A DNA stretch of 64,000 bases from Henricia sp. BOLD:AAB3569 (GCA_037783545.1 JBBELK010000052.1:310001-374000); one strand, 5' to 3'; shown: positions 10,843 through 22,326, counted from the first letter of the stretch. Numbers and translations: made by a program. Notes: generated from the letters alone by a model not told the origin.

Positions 10843-11327
10843 TTAAAAAAGTGTAGAATCATTTTGGCAAATCAGGAATCCCCGTCCAGCACGGTTGGTC
10901 TCATGGGTGAAGGATCCATCTGTGGCCACAATCAGGGCACCGTCACCATCCACCTCCCAGAAAAGTTGATGGCACAGAACTTCTGCGGCACCCGTGGGCC
11001 AGTCTCTGCTTTCCCTGACCACCTTTGGTTCTTCCCCATGTTCCTTATCCAATTAAGCTGGTATCTCAGTAACTTGGTGCTGACTGATGTTGCAGCAGCT
11101 GACCGTGAGCATTTGGCAAGCCTACGTCGTTGGGATGCCTTGGGAGGTCGTGGTCGCAGATTGTAAGTACTTGATGGCACTTGCCTGGTTGCCTCTATAA
11201 AATGGTCAATACTCTGGAGTGCCTTAGCTGCGAAAGTCGCTTGTTGCAAGATCTTACGGTCGGCAATTCTTATGCTGGGCACACCTACAACGTATCGCAG
11301 TACAGCTAGTGGAGTTAACTTGGTCAA
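10843..11327 (-). pseudogene. Retrotransposon RNase H fragment, left arm
   Basis: On the minus strand, from about 11327 inwards: LRYVVGVPSIRIADRKILQQ, AKALQSIDHFIEATRQVPSS, then, across frame changes, RESRDWPTGAAEVLCHQLF and LIVATDGSFTHETNRAGRGF. ATDGS-x5-9-AG(R/W)GF is the first catalytic Asp motif of RNase HI as found in LINE polyproteins (I/R1-like or related; clade uncertain). It reads outward, opposite to the Tc1-like ORF of the same arm. Confidence 0.65.
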
Positions 11328-11390
11328 GCTATGATGACACGTAGACCAATGTTCTGAAGTCTTTCAAGTCCGTTCGTCTGGTTTTGACTA

Positions 11391-11513
11391 TTAGGTACAA
11401 TTTGGTACGATTGTGTATAGAGTCTATAGACAGTCTCAGCCTCTCAGGTAATCTCACAAAATCGTTGGAAATTCGTGTCAAACAACGCACAGTGGGAGGC
11501 CCGCTCAACTGAC
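11391..11513. repeat. Partial copy of the GTGGGAGGCC MITE family
   Basis: The asymmetric centre of the foldback contains TTAGGTACAATTTGGTACGA, TGTATAGAGTCTATAGACAG, GTTGGAAATTCGTG and GCACAGTGGGAGGCCCGCTC. These are the internal and one terminal segment of the element that is complete at 24634-24814 and present again at 35288-35432. The left TIR is missing here. Confidence 0.75.
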
Positions 11514-11968
11514 AGAACAATACTTCTGAGAAGCATAACCAAGTGGCGCTCCTCGGCTTTCCTTCCAGCTGCAGCCTTCAAGACATTGATCCCTGTGTTG
11601 GCTCGGCTAAAGATTCTGCTCACATGTTCAGTGAAGTTAACAGGGCTTCACACATTTCTCCGTCGCAACTGGTTCCATTGGTCTCACAGAAAACCTTGAT
11701 ATCTGCTGAAGTGCTGTGGGCTGGGTCTTCTCTAGAAGTTCCTGTGATGAGGAGCCTTTAGCACATGTAATTATGTTATCAGCAAAAGTCCACATTGTGC
11801 ACTCCGCGCGGTTGAATCGTGCCAGGGGAAGGTTGTTGATATTAAACAGGACTAGTAAAGGGGATCTTTGGGGTACAGCTGTATTGATGTCAACCCAGTC
11901 GGAACGCTAAGCACCATGTTTCATCATCTTGCTTATATGGCCACCATCACCCACCGACCACCGTACAC

Positions 11969-12428
11969 ATGTTGCCTAGATCCGAAGGTGCAACATGGTA
12001 TCAGCAGGAATTGCCCAGATACCAGCTTGGATACAACAGAAGGAACATGGGGAAACCCAAGGGTGTCACAGCATTTGGCAGGGAATGCAGAGACTGGCCC
12101 GTGAGTGCCGCACAACTTCTTTGCCGTCAACTTTTATGGGAATTGGGTGTTGAATGGGCCCCGATTGTGATCACAGATGGATCCTTCACTCATAGGACCC
12201 ACCGTGCTGGATGGGGATTCTATGGCAAGTTCTACACTTGCTGAGGGATGTGGTTGCCATGACATTTACACCAGCAGTATACGCATGGAATTTGAGGCAA
12301 TCCAGCAGGCCCTACAGATACTAAACTGCACCTTGATCCTATATAGGTTATCATCTTTGCAACTGATTATATGGCTGTGCTCAGCAGGATTCACTCTGGG
12401 CAACTTCTAGCTAACTGGCACACCTTCC
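11969..12428 (+). pseudogene. Retrotransposon RNase H fragment, right arm
   Basis: Mirror copy of the left-arm fragment: GRECRDWPVSAAQLLCRQLL, then VITDGSFTHRTHRAGWGF (first catalytic Asp near 12176). After frame changes come SSIRMEFEAIQQALQ (catalytic Glu near 12290) and VIIFATDYMAVLSRIHSG (second Asp near 12365). Three RNase HI catalytic positions can thus be read, but in different frames, so the copy is inactive. Confidence 0.65.
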
Positions 12429-12480
12429 GTGAGTAATACCGCCTTAGCGATCAGCTACTTTTGATGTTTTCTGGTAAAAT

Positions 12481-12867
12481 CTAGCCGGACTCTACGATGG
12501 GGTCTCTGGTCGATTTGGCAGATTTGACAGGTCTTCCGGCTCTCATAAGTTGTTCACGGAGCCTGTTCCTTGTTGTGTGGTCACTAATTCGTGTCCCATG
12601 CAGTGGCATGTTTTGGGTCCCTTTGCATATTTCTGGCAGTGACAGACCTCTGTTGGAGAGTCCACCAAATAGCGGTCGTTTCTGGCTGTGGTACATCGTT
12701 GGCGTCCTTGACCTCGTCTTCCGGCATATCCCCGTCTCCTGACAGCGTCTCCACAAACATCCAACCACGCTTCTGGACACTGCAACCCTCTGGGCAACCT
12801 CCCTCTGAGTGGAACCATTTTCGAATAGATTACTGCTCTTGGCTACTTCAAAATCATCTAGTCCCAT
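12481..12867 (-). pseudogene. Tc1/mariner-like transposase N-terminal domain, right copy
   Basis: Open for 128 codons on the minus strand: begins MGLDDFEVAKSSNLFENGST, continues QREVAQRVAVSRSVVGCLWR and RCQETGICRKTRSRT (first HTH plus basic linker), and later TTRNRLREQLMRAGRPVKSA, like the second (RED) helix-turn-helix. It stops before any DDE/D catalytic domain (family transposases are about 340 residues). What remains could at most bind DNA. A TATAAAAGG box lies about 80 bp upstream on this strand. Confidence 0.75.
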
Positions 12868-12944
12868 CCACTAACACCAATAGAAAACAACTGCAAAAGC
12901 TTTCCCATTTTGCTTTGGTGGAGAAAAAAATGTCCGGAAATTTG

Positions 12945-12953
12945 CCTTTTATA
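12945..12953 (-). promoter_or_regulatory. TATA box of right-arm transposase fragment
   Basis: CCTTTTATA on the + strand (TATAAAAGG on the minus) about 80 bp upstream of the ORF starting at 12867; mirror image of 10281-10289. Confidence 0.5.
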
Positions 12954-13139
12954 GGGTATTGGCAAAACGTACACTCTAACAGTCCTTTGTGATGTATGAA
13001 TTATTTCAAACTCACCAAAATTGTTTGGGTAGTGTTCAGCAAACTAGAAAAGTAGCTGGTGGTTCACTTGAGTGAAGAAGCAGAAATTTATTAGCAAAAA
13101 CACCTTGCTCGATCCCTTAATTGTTTTCATGAGTTTACA

Positions 13140-13815
13140 TGGCATTTTAACATTTTCAAGATAGCGTCGGCAGCCATTTTTGATTTAGAGGTCCAGATGG
13201 TCCAAAACGTAATAAATACCATTCTAGCAGATTTGTGGTGCCAGTATTAGCAGAAAATAACACCTCGTTCGTTCTCATGACTCATCTCGTTCCAAAGATA
13301 CCACTTTTTATGTTTTCAAGATGGCGTCGGCAGCCATCTTGGATTCATATCAAAATGGCCCCCAAACGTCATAAATACCCTTCTAGCAGATTTGTGATGC
13401 TGGCATAAGTGGAAAATGACACCTCGTTTGTTATTATGACTCAACTGGTTCCAGAGCTCACTTTTTATGATTTTCAAGATGGCGTCGGCAGCCATCTTGG
13501 ATTTATATCAAAATGGCCCCCAAACGTCATAAATACCCTTCTAGCAGATTTGTGATGCTGGCATAAGTAGAAATTGACACCTCGTTTGTTATTATGACTC
13601 AACTGGTTCCAGAGCTCACTTTTTATGATTTTCAAGATGGCGTCGGCGGCCATCTTGGATTTAAAGGTCAAGATGGCCCCCAAACGCCATAAATACCATT
13701 CTAGCAGATTTGTAATGCTGGAATTAGCAGAAAATGACACCTGGTTTGTTATTATGACTCAACTGGTTCTAGAGATATCACTTTTTATGATTTTCAAGAT
13801 GGCGTCGGCGGCCAT
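13140..13815. repeat. Right-arm tandem ~160-bp repeats (five units)
   Basis: Reverse-complement counterparts of 9410-10095. CAAGATGGCGTCGGCAGCCA or a close variant recurs near 13160, 13318, 13476, 13634 and 13797. The two middle units (about 13330-13610) are nearly identical, suggesting recent homogenisation. Confidence 0.85.
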
Positions 13816-14039
13816 TTTGAAAAACGTGCTATAAAAAAAGTTAGCCGCCACTTCTGGGAGGTGTATGGGAGCTATTTTTTCTTAAAATTGGTCCTTTTCA
13901 TCAAATCCATCAAGAAAAAAAGGTATGCTAAAAATTGTCACGGATTCCATGAAAATGATTCTACTATTAGGCCTATAGTACATTTTTGTGTGTAAACTTG
14001 TTTTGACCGCTGTACTATTAATATGTGACTTTAATATAG

Positions 14040-14137
14040 ATGGAAAGGTGAAAATGTTGCCACCACAGAGGTTGCGCACGTGGTGAACCAGTATCCAGGG
14101 GTGCAAGAGTCAAATGTTTACGGCGTACAGGTGCCAG
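14040..14137 (+). CDS. SLC27A exon 7 of the visible part
   Basis: Acceptor TTTAATATAG, donor CCAG|GTATTA; phase 2 in, phase 1 out. It completes the ACSVL signature: (FR)[15 protein letters not shown], followed by [14 protein letters not shown]. It begins only 63 bp after the foldback element ends. Confidence 0.96.
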
Positions 14138-14665
14138 GTATTATTGATTTTCCTTACAAAAAATAAAACGAAATGAAAACATTCCACTCCAATCGAAACA
14201 AACATGAACAAGCAAAGGAGGAATAAACGTAAATCGATAAAACTAATACTCGCCGAGAAACCTGCCGTACGTGCTATAGAGTCAGGTCAGGTGTGGGAGC
14301 ATGTGCCGCAGCGTCACTTCGCCGCGCTCACCCTTTTCTCCCACCCCTCCGGTCTCCTTATAGCGATGGATCGGGCCTGCGCCGGACCCATATCCCCCAC
14401 CCTTGCAGGTGGTCCCCTAGCTGCGCCAACCACGACGCACGGGGTCGACCAACAGGTCGCCTCCACCCCGGCCCCTTATAGGATCGCCGGATCCGATGGG
14501 GAGAAGCGAACCACGTGGCCGTAGAGGATTAAGCAGGTGACCCTCCCTATATCCGCGCCCGGTCGAGCATCTCCTGCTTGTGGTACAATAACCGACCAAG
14601 GACAACACGACTTGACATATACAGATGACGCCTCGCTGTGATATTTTTTCTTTCTAATTCTCCAG
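14138..14665 (+). other. SLC27A last intron
   Basis: Bounded by GTATTA and TTCTCCAG. It contains a GC-rich stretch at 14270-14600 with open frames on both strands, but no recognisable domain. I see no gene in it. Confidence 0.7.
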
Positions 14666-14973
14666 GTCATGATGGGAAGGCGGGTATGGCAGCCATAGTC
14701 TTCAAGAAAGATTATCATCTTTACCCAAAGAGCTTCTACGAACACGTTGTCAAGTCGCTGCCGCTCTACGCATGCCCGAAATTCTTGCGACTGATGAAAG
14801 AGATGGACATTACAGGAACATTCAAACACAGGAAAATTGACCTAGCCAGGGAGGGATTCGACCCGAATGTCATAAGCGATCCTCTGTTCTTCATGGACAC
14901 GGATATGAAAAACTATGTCCCCTTAGATAATAACACACTGAGGAGAGTTGTGATTGGACAGGCAAGGCTCTAA
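14666..14973 (+). CDS. SLC27A terminal coding exon
   Basis: Follows CTAATTCTCCAG and ends in TAA at 14971-14973. It encodes the C-terminal lobe: DGKAGMAAIVF, SLPLYACPKFLRL, TGTFKHRKIDLAREGFDP, DPLFFMD and YVPLD. The sequence K-x-x-K-x-x-L-x-x-EGFDP and the closing YVPLD are typical of the SLC27A C-terminus. No peroxisomal SKL-type tail is present (ends GQARL). No clear AATAAA is seen close downstream, so the 3' UTR end is unknown. Confidence 0.96.
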
Positions 14974-15070
14974 GAGGTATATGTATAGAACACATTGATG
15001 TCAGCTGAGTAAATCTAACATATCTTATAACTGCCGATTATTATCAGCTGAAATGTTGATACGATCTCTC

Positions 15071-15270
15071 TTAAAGCCCGGTTCATACTTCATGCGAACG
15101 CGAACGCGAATGCGAATTTGACGTCACAACGATTGTTTCGCGCAGCGAATTCGCAAAAAGTTGAACTAGTTTCAACTTGCGCGAATGTTCGCCGCGAAAT
15201 GTTTGACGTCACATTGACGTGAGATTCGCGTTCGCGTTTGCTTTCGCGTGAAGTATGAACCGGGCTTTAA
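15071..15270. mobile_element. 200-bp MITE flanked by TTAA
   Basis: TTAAAGCCCGGTTCATACTT at the left and AAGTATGAACCGGGCTTTAA at the right are perfect inverted ends. The interior has GCGAACGCGAACGCGAA and a mirrored GTTCGCGTTTGC. TTAA at both ends fits a piggyBac-like target site. Confidence 0.88.
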
Positions 15271-15548
15271 GCTTCACCCGCAATCGGCTTTCCAACTCAT
15301 GTTTTTGATCGTATTACAAATGTAATATGTTTAAATTCCGATGTCTAACAACTTTGTCCAATGGGCAGAGATGAGCATGGGAATTGTATGTACTGGTATG
15401 TGGGGTGCGGTGATTTAAGCCCAATGATACTTGAAAGATTGAGGTGACAATCCGATAAGTACAAATGGTTGACCATGCCAGTGTTTGCGTTGACAAATAT
15501 TTCGTATGTGAAAGGTAGGACTAAAATTTGCTTTTGTGGGGAGCGATC

Positions 15549-16058
15549 TTAAAGGGCCCATGCTAAACAAGTTTATGCTTATAGTCTTTCCTAATTCATG
15601 ATGGATTACTTGTTTAGCAAGACACTACTGTTGTTCGTTTTGATGTAAAATCAATAAAAGGTATAGCCTTTTTCAACTTTGAAGATTTCATTGCAGTAAA
15701 TCACAGAAAGAGGGCGCTGTTCGAAGTGCATCACTTCAGGAAGACACAAGGGAAAAGTAAAGAACAAAACATATTAAGACTTCAAGTTGGAGTTGTGGAA
15801 AATTGCTGCAGTTTCCATCCCCAGTTTTTTCATGGCTTACAGCAGACAACATGTAAAACAAACTCAAACAGCCATGGATTACAAATGTTTCAGCAAGTTT
15901 GAGAAAAAAAGTCATGAATATGCATATTGACATTAGCATAAAACCTTCAAATATTTGTTCCAAAACAAGCTCCAAATAGGATTTTTATGACTAACTGAGT
16001 AGAGTAGTTACATAGCATATATTTCATTGATAACAATCCCAAATCATGGGCCCTTTAT
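15549..16058 (-). mobile_element. ~575-bp TTAA-flanked repeat family, copy 1 (reverse, diverged)
   Basis: Reverse-oriented relative of the copies at 18526, 28905 and 32655. Ends TTAAAGGGCC and GGGCCCTTTA. Shares ATGCATATTGACATTAGCAT, CAGAAAGAGGGCGCTGTTC and the palindrome-like outer segments. Non-coding and non-autonomous; open frames inside all copies are repeat shadows. Confidence 0.85.
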
Positions 16059-16316
16059 AGGTGAAACGAGAACATTAGGGTCCAATGTATAATTTGGAAG
16101 ATGACACTTTTACGAAATCTACAGCTGGAATAAAGGCATCACACTTCAAGTATTTTTTCTTGTCAACTCATGAAATAAAAAACTGGGGTATTTCAAATGA
16201 TGCGACGGGCCTTTCTTCCTGCATGGTGAGAATATATCCATTGTTACATGATATTACAGTACACACCGCAGCCTTGGTAATTTAACAATTGAGAATAACC
16301 AGAAGAGGGTATGGCT

Positions 16317-16445
16317 GGATCCGAATTAGTGGCTTTGGCTGTGGCTATGGCTGTTGCTATGCTGTTGCTATGGGCGGACAATGAAAGTCCTTAGAAACAG
16401 CATAGCAACAGCCGCAGCCACAGCCAAAGCCACTAATTCGGATCC
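16317..16445. mobile_element. Short hairpin MITE (GGATCCGAATTAGTGGC ends)
   Basis: GGATCCGAATTAGTGGCTTT at 16317 is mirrored by AAAGCCACTAATTCGGATCC ending at 16445. Inner arms are GGCTGTGG/CCACAGCC and GTTGCTATGCTGTT/AACAGCATAGCAAC. Loop about 25 bp. Confidence 0.82.
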
Positions 16446-17720
16446 TGCAGCCTATGCTTACTTTGTATAATAATGTTTTTCCTTTTATCAAAGCTGCTCA
16501 GTTCTACTCAAGTTCTCCAGAATACCGTTCTCCTCCATGCACTGAACTCGCCTACAGGTTAATGGAAATAGTATACGTGTAACGAGGTTACTTTTTACAC
16601 CAAATATTCATGAGAGACTTAAAGTGAAGATTTTACTATTCTAATCTTATGAATTGTGATTCCTCTGATGCAAATAATACTTTGACTGATAATCTGAAGA
16701 CGAATTATGGAATTTCTGTATTTATTTAAGGTTAAGTTGTTCTACTGGAGTTTTAGGTTAAATGTGTAAAACAAAAAATCGATGTTAAGTTTATTTAAGA
16801 TTGCCCCTTCGGCTTCAAGCAGTTTCTTTATTACAGTTAGGGGTCTGATTTTTTTAACTCTGGTTCCTGGCTATACCTTCTGGCGTAGCACGACCTTAGC
16901 GCGAAGAACCCATTCAACAAATGATGCTACGATAAATATTAGATTAAAAACAAGTCCTGAAGTGTGGTAGATCTTGAATTGGTGCCTTTATACCAACAAT
17001 TAACGCACAAGTTCACTTGAAGTCTGTTTGCCAGGGTTGTATATAGTCGAGTCTATCACAAGTATATGACAAGTCCAGAGCCGATAAAATCACAAGTCCG
17101 TGACAAGTCCTGCACAAGTCCTTAAGTCCAGTAACAACAAGCAGGAGTATGTTGGAGTTCATTTGAATAGCTTGTGACTTGAATTAAGACCCAGGGACTT
17201 GTGGTGGACTTGTGAAGGCTTGTGAGGACTTGTGATGGACTTGTGGTGCAGCGGCGTATAGCTAGGTTTTTTTCACGAGGGGCACGGGGGGGTTGGGGTG
17301 GGGGGCACGTGCAGCGACCGTTTTTTCGGTAACACTTTGACTCCACGTCAAAATTAGCAGTTTCACCTACCGATTCGGGGTCTACTTTAAACATTCTTAA
17401 AATCCCATTTATTACCATCCTCTTGCAACAGTACCCCTTTAACGCACTCCCTAACTCCTGCGTATACAGTGGCCCTGTTGAAAAAGGCCCCATGCATTTG
17501 GCGGTGGGACTAGCGACAGAAATCTTGTCGCCTCTGCTGGACCAATCAGGACGCTTACAGTGCATTGCAGCACGATTGCAGGCATTCAAATGTAACGCAT
17601 GCATGTGATACATGTACTCGGGTAATGCTGGCCGTTGTCCGCGTCGGCGATTGGCTGCTATTTAAAGCATACTGGGGAATCCGTTCCATTACATTCGTCA
17701 GCATGCATCCCTGTTATTAA
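16446..17720. other. Intergenic stretch with CACAAGTCC word cluster
   Basis: No gene recognised. At 17050-17250 ACAAGTCC/GGACTTGT recurs many times, first as CACAAGTCC-type words and then, after about 17150, as GGACTTGTG-type words, giving a loose inverted arrangement. A G-rich run follows at 17276-17305. Open frames across 17122-17613 have no recognisable domain. Confidence 0.6.
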
Positions 17721-17726
17721 TGTGAA

Positions 17727-17998
17727 AAACTGCGGAGTAAATAAGGTTCGTCGTTTGAAAGTTTGGTAGAAATGGGACAGTCATAAGGAACGGAACCCAA
17801 TACAATTTCTGAAAAGTATAGAAATTGTTTCTTTTCGGCATAACATGACCGAATTGATTAAATTACATCAAAATGACTCGGGCGTGAGTTGGCTCAAGAC
17901 AACAGCCGGCTCGCTCCACAGATTTGCGTGTATTTCCTCAGGGTATTTTTACGTCGCTTTGCAGAGTGGAAATTCCCTGATATCTCAGGATGATTTAT
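17727..17998 (+). repeat. Dispersed repeat, copy 1 (pair with 56597-56900)
   Basis: Shared words in the same order: TGCGGAGTAAATAAG, AATGGGACAGTCATAA, CCCAATACAATTTCT, GTTTCTTTTCGGCATAACATG, AATTACATCAAAATGACTCG, ATTTGCGTG and GGAAATTCCCTGA then TCTCAGGATGAT. The unit is about 270-300 bp and non-coding; class unknown. Confidence 0.8.
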
Positions 17999-18525
17999 TA
18001 CCTGTGCGAAAAGTTAATTGAACAAAGATTTCATAAAATTATAAATCTTAAATTTTATTTTCGTCTCTGAGATAAACTGGTTACCCCAGGCCTTGACGTA
18101 TATTTTCAAAAAACACGCAGTGCGCGCATCGCTGGTATTCCCACTGTGGGTCCATTGATTAGGATACGCTATCTGGGAGTGTTTGTGTAGAAATGCGCGG
18201 CTGAACAATGGCGGCGCGTATGGTATTAACGCGTCACTTGCATGCTTTGCTGCAGTGTGTATACAATTAAAGTATGTATTAGGAAATTTGTTATTTTGGA
18301 AATTTGTGTGTCTCCTTTCAAAGAATTTAAGAAAGTTTATACGTTAATCCCGTAACGTGTTGACAATCCCTTCAGTTATAGGCTATCGTCCTATAGATAT
18401 ACAAGTATGGATCAGGCCAATTTAACAGCTGTTTAACAAAGAAAATCGCTTAAAAAGGAATAGGAAATGACGATTTCACCGAACTTTTGCCCGGCTGTTG
18501 CAATAGGGACTACAATCGTCAAACA

Positions 18526-19106
18526 TTAAAGGGCCCCTTATTTAGGATTTTTATCAATGAAATCTATGCTTTAAAACCACTTTACTCAGTTAAAGTCATA
18601 AAAATCCTGTTTGGAGCTTGCTTTGGGGGTTAAACCAAAGGTTTTTAGTTTTTATGCTAATGAAAATATGCATATTCATGACCAAGGTCACGACGTCACA
18701 AGAGGCAAACACAGGAAAATCACATTGACCTGTGCACAAAAGATTCCACTTTTTTCTCAATTTTCCTGAAACTTTTGTAATCCATGGCTGTTTGAGTTTG
18801 TTTTACATGTTGCCTGCTGTAAGCCATCACAAAACTGGGGGTAGAAACTGCAGCAATTTGCCACAAGTCCAACTTGAAATCTTATGTTTTTTCTTAACTT
18901 TTCCCTTCTGTCTTCCTTATGTGATGCACTCAAAACAGCGCCCTCTGTCTGTGATTTATTGCAATGAAATCTTCAAAGTTGAAAAATGCCACCTTTTATT
19001 GATTTTACATCCAAACGAACAATAGTATGTCTTGCAGAACAAGTAATCCGTCATTATGAAGCAAAGCTTAGGCATAAAGTTGTTTAGGACGTCACAGGCC
19101 CTTTAA
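18526..19106 (+). mobile_element. ~575-bp TTAA-flanked repeat family, copy 2
   Basis: Begins TTAAAGGGCCCCTTATTTAG and ends GTCACAGGCCCTTTAA. Internally TATGCATATTCATGACCAAG, GATTCCACTTTTT, CATGTTGCCTGCTGTAAGCC and GCGCCCTCTGTCTGTGATTT. Aligns end to end with 28905-29485 and 32655-33227. Confidence 0.9.
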
Positions 19107-19957
19107 AGGAACTTATCGGCTTTGTTGGGCTATTTTTGGCTCGAAAACTAGGCCCATATACATGAAAAGAAACCACCAAATTTGGCCAGTTTTCTTTATG
19201 TAGGCCTATGCGTATTTGACAAAATATGTAACATAACTATGAAAAATCGAAAGCTGCCAAGAGTAGAGCGAAACGTTTGCTGCAAAGTCGCCCGAGGTTC
19301 GCGCGATAGTGAACGGCTGGTAAAGCGCATTGACCGGTTTTATTAATTTTAAGCTTTGATTTAGTTAATTACGGGACATTTTGACGATCTTTTTTGACAC
19401 GGACCATCAAAACAAATTTCAGTGATGCTACATCACTAAATTATGTAAACAGTGAGCCGGTGTGTAGATTTTTAAAAATTGATACTAAACATTTCTTTTC
19501 TTTGTCATAAATTTGTTTTGTGCATACATCAAAATACTGATCTTTAGCTTTCATGCGGCAAGTTCAATGGGCATATAGTATTTTACTTCTATCATAATTA
19601 CAAGAAAGATGATAAACAAAGATTGTACTAGCCTACTGCTTACCTGTTAAATAATCTTCCATTTCGCCAATCTTTCAGGAAACAGTGCACTGCAGTGTAC
19701 CCGTTACCTTTCTTATCTCTTTTAAAACAAATTTCGACAGAACAATCGATTTTCAGCCCCAAATTTACGAATAAATGAAGAAAAATGCGTGCACTTGTTA
19801 AAAACCTCGTTTGAATGTGTATCAACGCAAACGAACAAGATTGTTGAAAACGCACGCGCGGACGCGATTCCAGCCAGATAGCGTTTCCAGTGTATAATAG
19901 AGCTCAATGGGTAGTCCGCAAGTGGCACGAATATTTTTGCGCGTGTATTTGCGCTTT
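19107..19957. other. Intergenic, nothing recognised
   Basis: Mostly A/T-rich unique-looking sequence. No ORF with recognisable content, no clear inverted ends. Confidence 0.6.
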
Positions 19958-20365
19958 CCGGTGACGCCACGCCTTCCATCCACCATTTTGGGTGTCATTT
20001 TTCATGACCCACGTGGCCCGAGTGATAACCGGCAAAAAGAGCAAGAAAAGCACATTGGTTGCACCTACCTCTGTTGCTTAACCTAGCTTTATGTTGTTGC
20101 GCCACGGCTGTTGTATCGAGAAAGATAAAAATGCATTTCTTCAGGCTAAAAATCGTGATCAAGTAAAAGCACTTTCGTGTTTACAAGCCGAGTGCATGCT
20201 CAATAATTTGAACGTATCGCAACGCGCGCGTGCGGCATCTTTGAATGAAAGTGATGAGTATATTTTACGCGTGTCCATGTGCGTCTAGTGGCGCGGGCGT
20301 GTACGCGCGCGACCGTTGACCACCACATTCCCGGATGTTTACGTCACGGAAAGCAATCAATACGT
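19958..20365 (+). repeat. Dispersed repeat, copy 1 (pair with 47383-48004)
   Basis: Matches 47383-48004 over GTGACGCCACGCC/GTGACGTCATG, CCATCCACCATTTTG, CATTTTTCATGACCCACGTGG, TTGTTGCGCCACGGCTGTTG, CAGGCTAAAAATCG, TTTGAACGTATCGCAACG and the final CGGATGTTTACGTCACGG. This copy lacks the 205-bp insert present in the other. Confidence 0.85.
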
Positions 20366-20519
20366 GGCATTGTAGCCGTTTTCAAAACCACTTGATTCGG
20401 CTTCGGACGGACTTTGCGATTTTCTGTCCTAGCCGCGTGTAGGCCTACTATACTTTATTTGTTCAGGTTTTTGTTGGTGGTTTTTATCTACTCTCAACAG
20501 ACGTTCAAACCAGATTTTT

Positions 20520-20945
20520 GTTTGGCGTACGTTAAAGGGACATATTGCTTTGGATTGGGCGCTTTTGGGCTACAAAAATGAAATGGACATGATTGGAAAG
20601 ATTATAAAAACGTAGAATATAAACACAGAAACATAGTTTTTATATAAAATACCTTCCCAAAATACTATCCATGGGAAGAAAAAAGAAAATGCGCAATCTC
20701 CAATTTGGATGTGGAAGCAGAAAGGTTGGCCTAATCACTGACTGCTTTATATGGAACCAGATAAATTAGTTTACAAAAAATCGGTAGTTTTTTACGATAT
20801 CCTTGAAAATATAGGCTAAGGATTGAGAACACGAAATTTCAGAATGGTAATGAGAAAATTATGCCAAACGATATGGTATAAAAATCTCAACACCCATGTG
20901 AAAAATCGGGGGTTCAAAAATGTGATCTGGTCACGCTCCTTCTAA
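20520..20945 (+). repeat. Repeat ending GTGATCTGGTCACGCTCCTT
   Basis: Contains CAATTTGGATGTGGAAGCAG, a GATATCCTTGAAAATATAGG segment and AAAATGTGATCTGGTCACGC. The same ordered words occur at 36590-36885, 39310-39610, 54810-55080 and, in reverse, at 46915-47010 and around 36885-37200. It is the arm sequence of the foldback units in the 34-40 kb region. Confidence 0.75.
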
Positions 20946-22326
20946 TTCATAAATTCATAAATACTATAGGCCTATTACTACTAGATTTAAAACTGCCATC
21001 TTATCATGCATGACTACAGGCCTATATCATACAGGTTCGGACTGCACAATAATGCAAATTTAGTCTTTGACCCGGATTATAGACAAGCGATAACACGACT
21101 CCTCCAAATCCGTGTTGATGCACGCGGTATATATGGTGAGGGTTGTCCTGCGTGCATATGACGCGATCGTGACGAGTTCAATCATACTGCAACTCGGTCG
21201 GAAACCAACTTGGGTCGCGTCAACTCGTCCCCGCGGTTCAACTCGGTCATCCGGATCCCAGGTAAATAAACAAAATTGTACTGACGCCGCGCCACAAGCA
21301 CACTCCGTCTTCTACACCTACTCGGCGGTGCATTCGGTGAGCAAACAAAATAAAGACAGATTACAAAACTTTAAAAAAAACATAAAGAACAGCATTACAT
21401 AAATAAAGAATAATGTAGATAAACTGCCTTGAAGAAATTTCAGCCACATAGATAATAAGAAAACCATGGTTTTTGATGAATGGTTAAAGCACTTAATTAG
21501 CAATTTCTCCCACAAATTAAGGTACCATTCATTTTACGCGGGAAAATTATATGGTGTTTGTTTCTTCCTCCATGGTTAATATAACATTGCTATCCGTAGT
21601 CAACAATTCTGGTGGGGGTTCGGCCCGGGTTTTCCTCCCCTTCTATAAGGCTGCATTTTAAAAAATAAAATTAATAATATAGTACTAGTAGGCCTATACA
21701 TTCAAAAGGCCTATAGTTGCCAAATATATTATTATAAAAAAGGACAAACTGAAAGCTCGCCGGTCAGATTTGTTTCCATGCTCTCTTTCCGTGCGCGTCT
21801 CCATAGCTCTATATGGTCAGTACTTTTTGTATGCCAACGATCTGGCGAAGAGCCCGGCCGCGAATTTTTACCAGCCCCGCAAACCGTCCGACATGTATAC
21901 CTATGTACATGTACATACACAAAACTAGACCGCGTTGGTCTAAAGCCAAAATGCACGTGCCCGACGTAGTACAGAGTTGAATTAGTAACGAGTTGACTTG
22001 GATCCAAGCTGATTCGGACTCTATTAACTCGCCCCGAAGTCGCTGCATACGTACGTACGCTGACAAATGTATGACAATCAGACTAGACTCGACTAGACGT
22101 ACGGCGGCCGCGTGAACAGGTGAACGAACACGAAATCCTGAAACGGTTGCAGATCTTCTTGGGATACAGAACAAACGCGTCATAAAGATAATTTTTCATA
22201 CCCGATACACCAGGTGGGTAACGTTTAAAACGATCTCTACGACTGTATAAGTGTGGTACAGAAAACATTAGAGAGGGTTAGCCCGTTTCCTACCTCCATG
22301 GTTAGCCCACATGACTGACCGCATGC
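20946..22326. other. Intergenic with a short repeat at 21505-21620
   Basis: 21505-21620 (CAATTTCTCCCACAAA, then GTACCATT, TATGGTGTTTGTT, CATTGCTAT, GTCAACAATTCT) matches 28048-28165 in order. The remaining sequence has scattered short ORFs without recognisable content. Confidence 0.6.

Larger units (their letters stand above)
9272..13976. mobile_element. 4.7 kb composite foldback element in SLC27A intron
   Basis: Two arms of roughly 1.8-2 kb are inverted copies. Outer ends: CCTATAGTAGAGTCATTTTC at 9272 and its reverse complement (GAAAATGATTCTACTATTAG) ending at 13976. Moving inward, each arm carries five tandem ~160-bp repeats, unique sequence with a TATA box, a Tc1-like DNA-binding ORF reading inward, a conserved block (10690-10790 versus 12345-12440) and an RNase H fragment reading outward. 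The centre (about 11330-11930) is not symmetric. The element fills most of the intron between 9112 and 14040. Neither half has a DDE catalytic domain, so any movement would need help from elsewhere. Confidence 0.85.

Noticed and set aside
17122..17613. 163-codon minus-strand ORF
   Set aside because: Low-complexity proline-rich middle caused by a G-rich tract and by the CACAAGTCC repeats; no domain.
18732..19025. Conserved peptide (FPETFVIHGCLSLFYMLPAV) repeated at 28997 and 32752
   Set aside because: Located inside copies of the TTAA-flanked repeat; similarity is at DNA level and frames differ by indels, with no start or domain.
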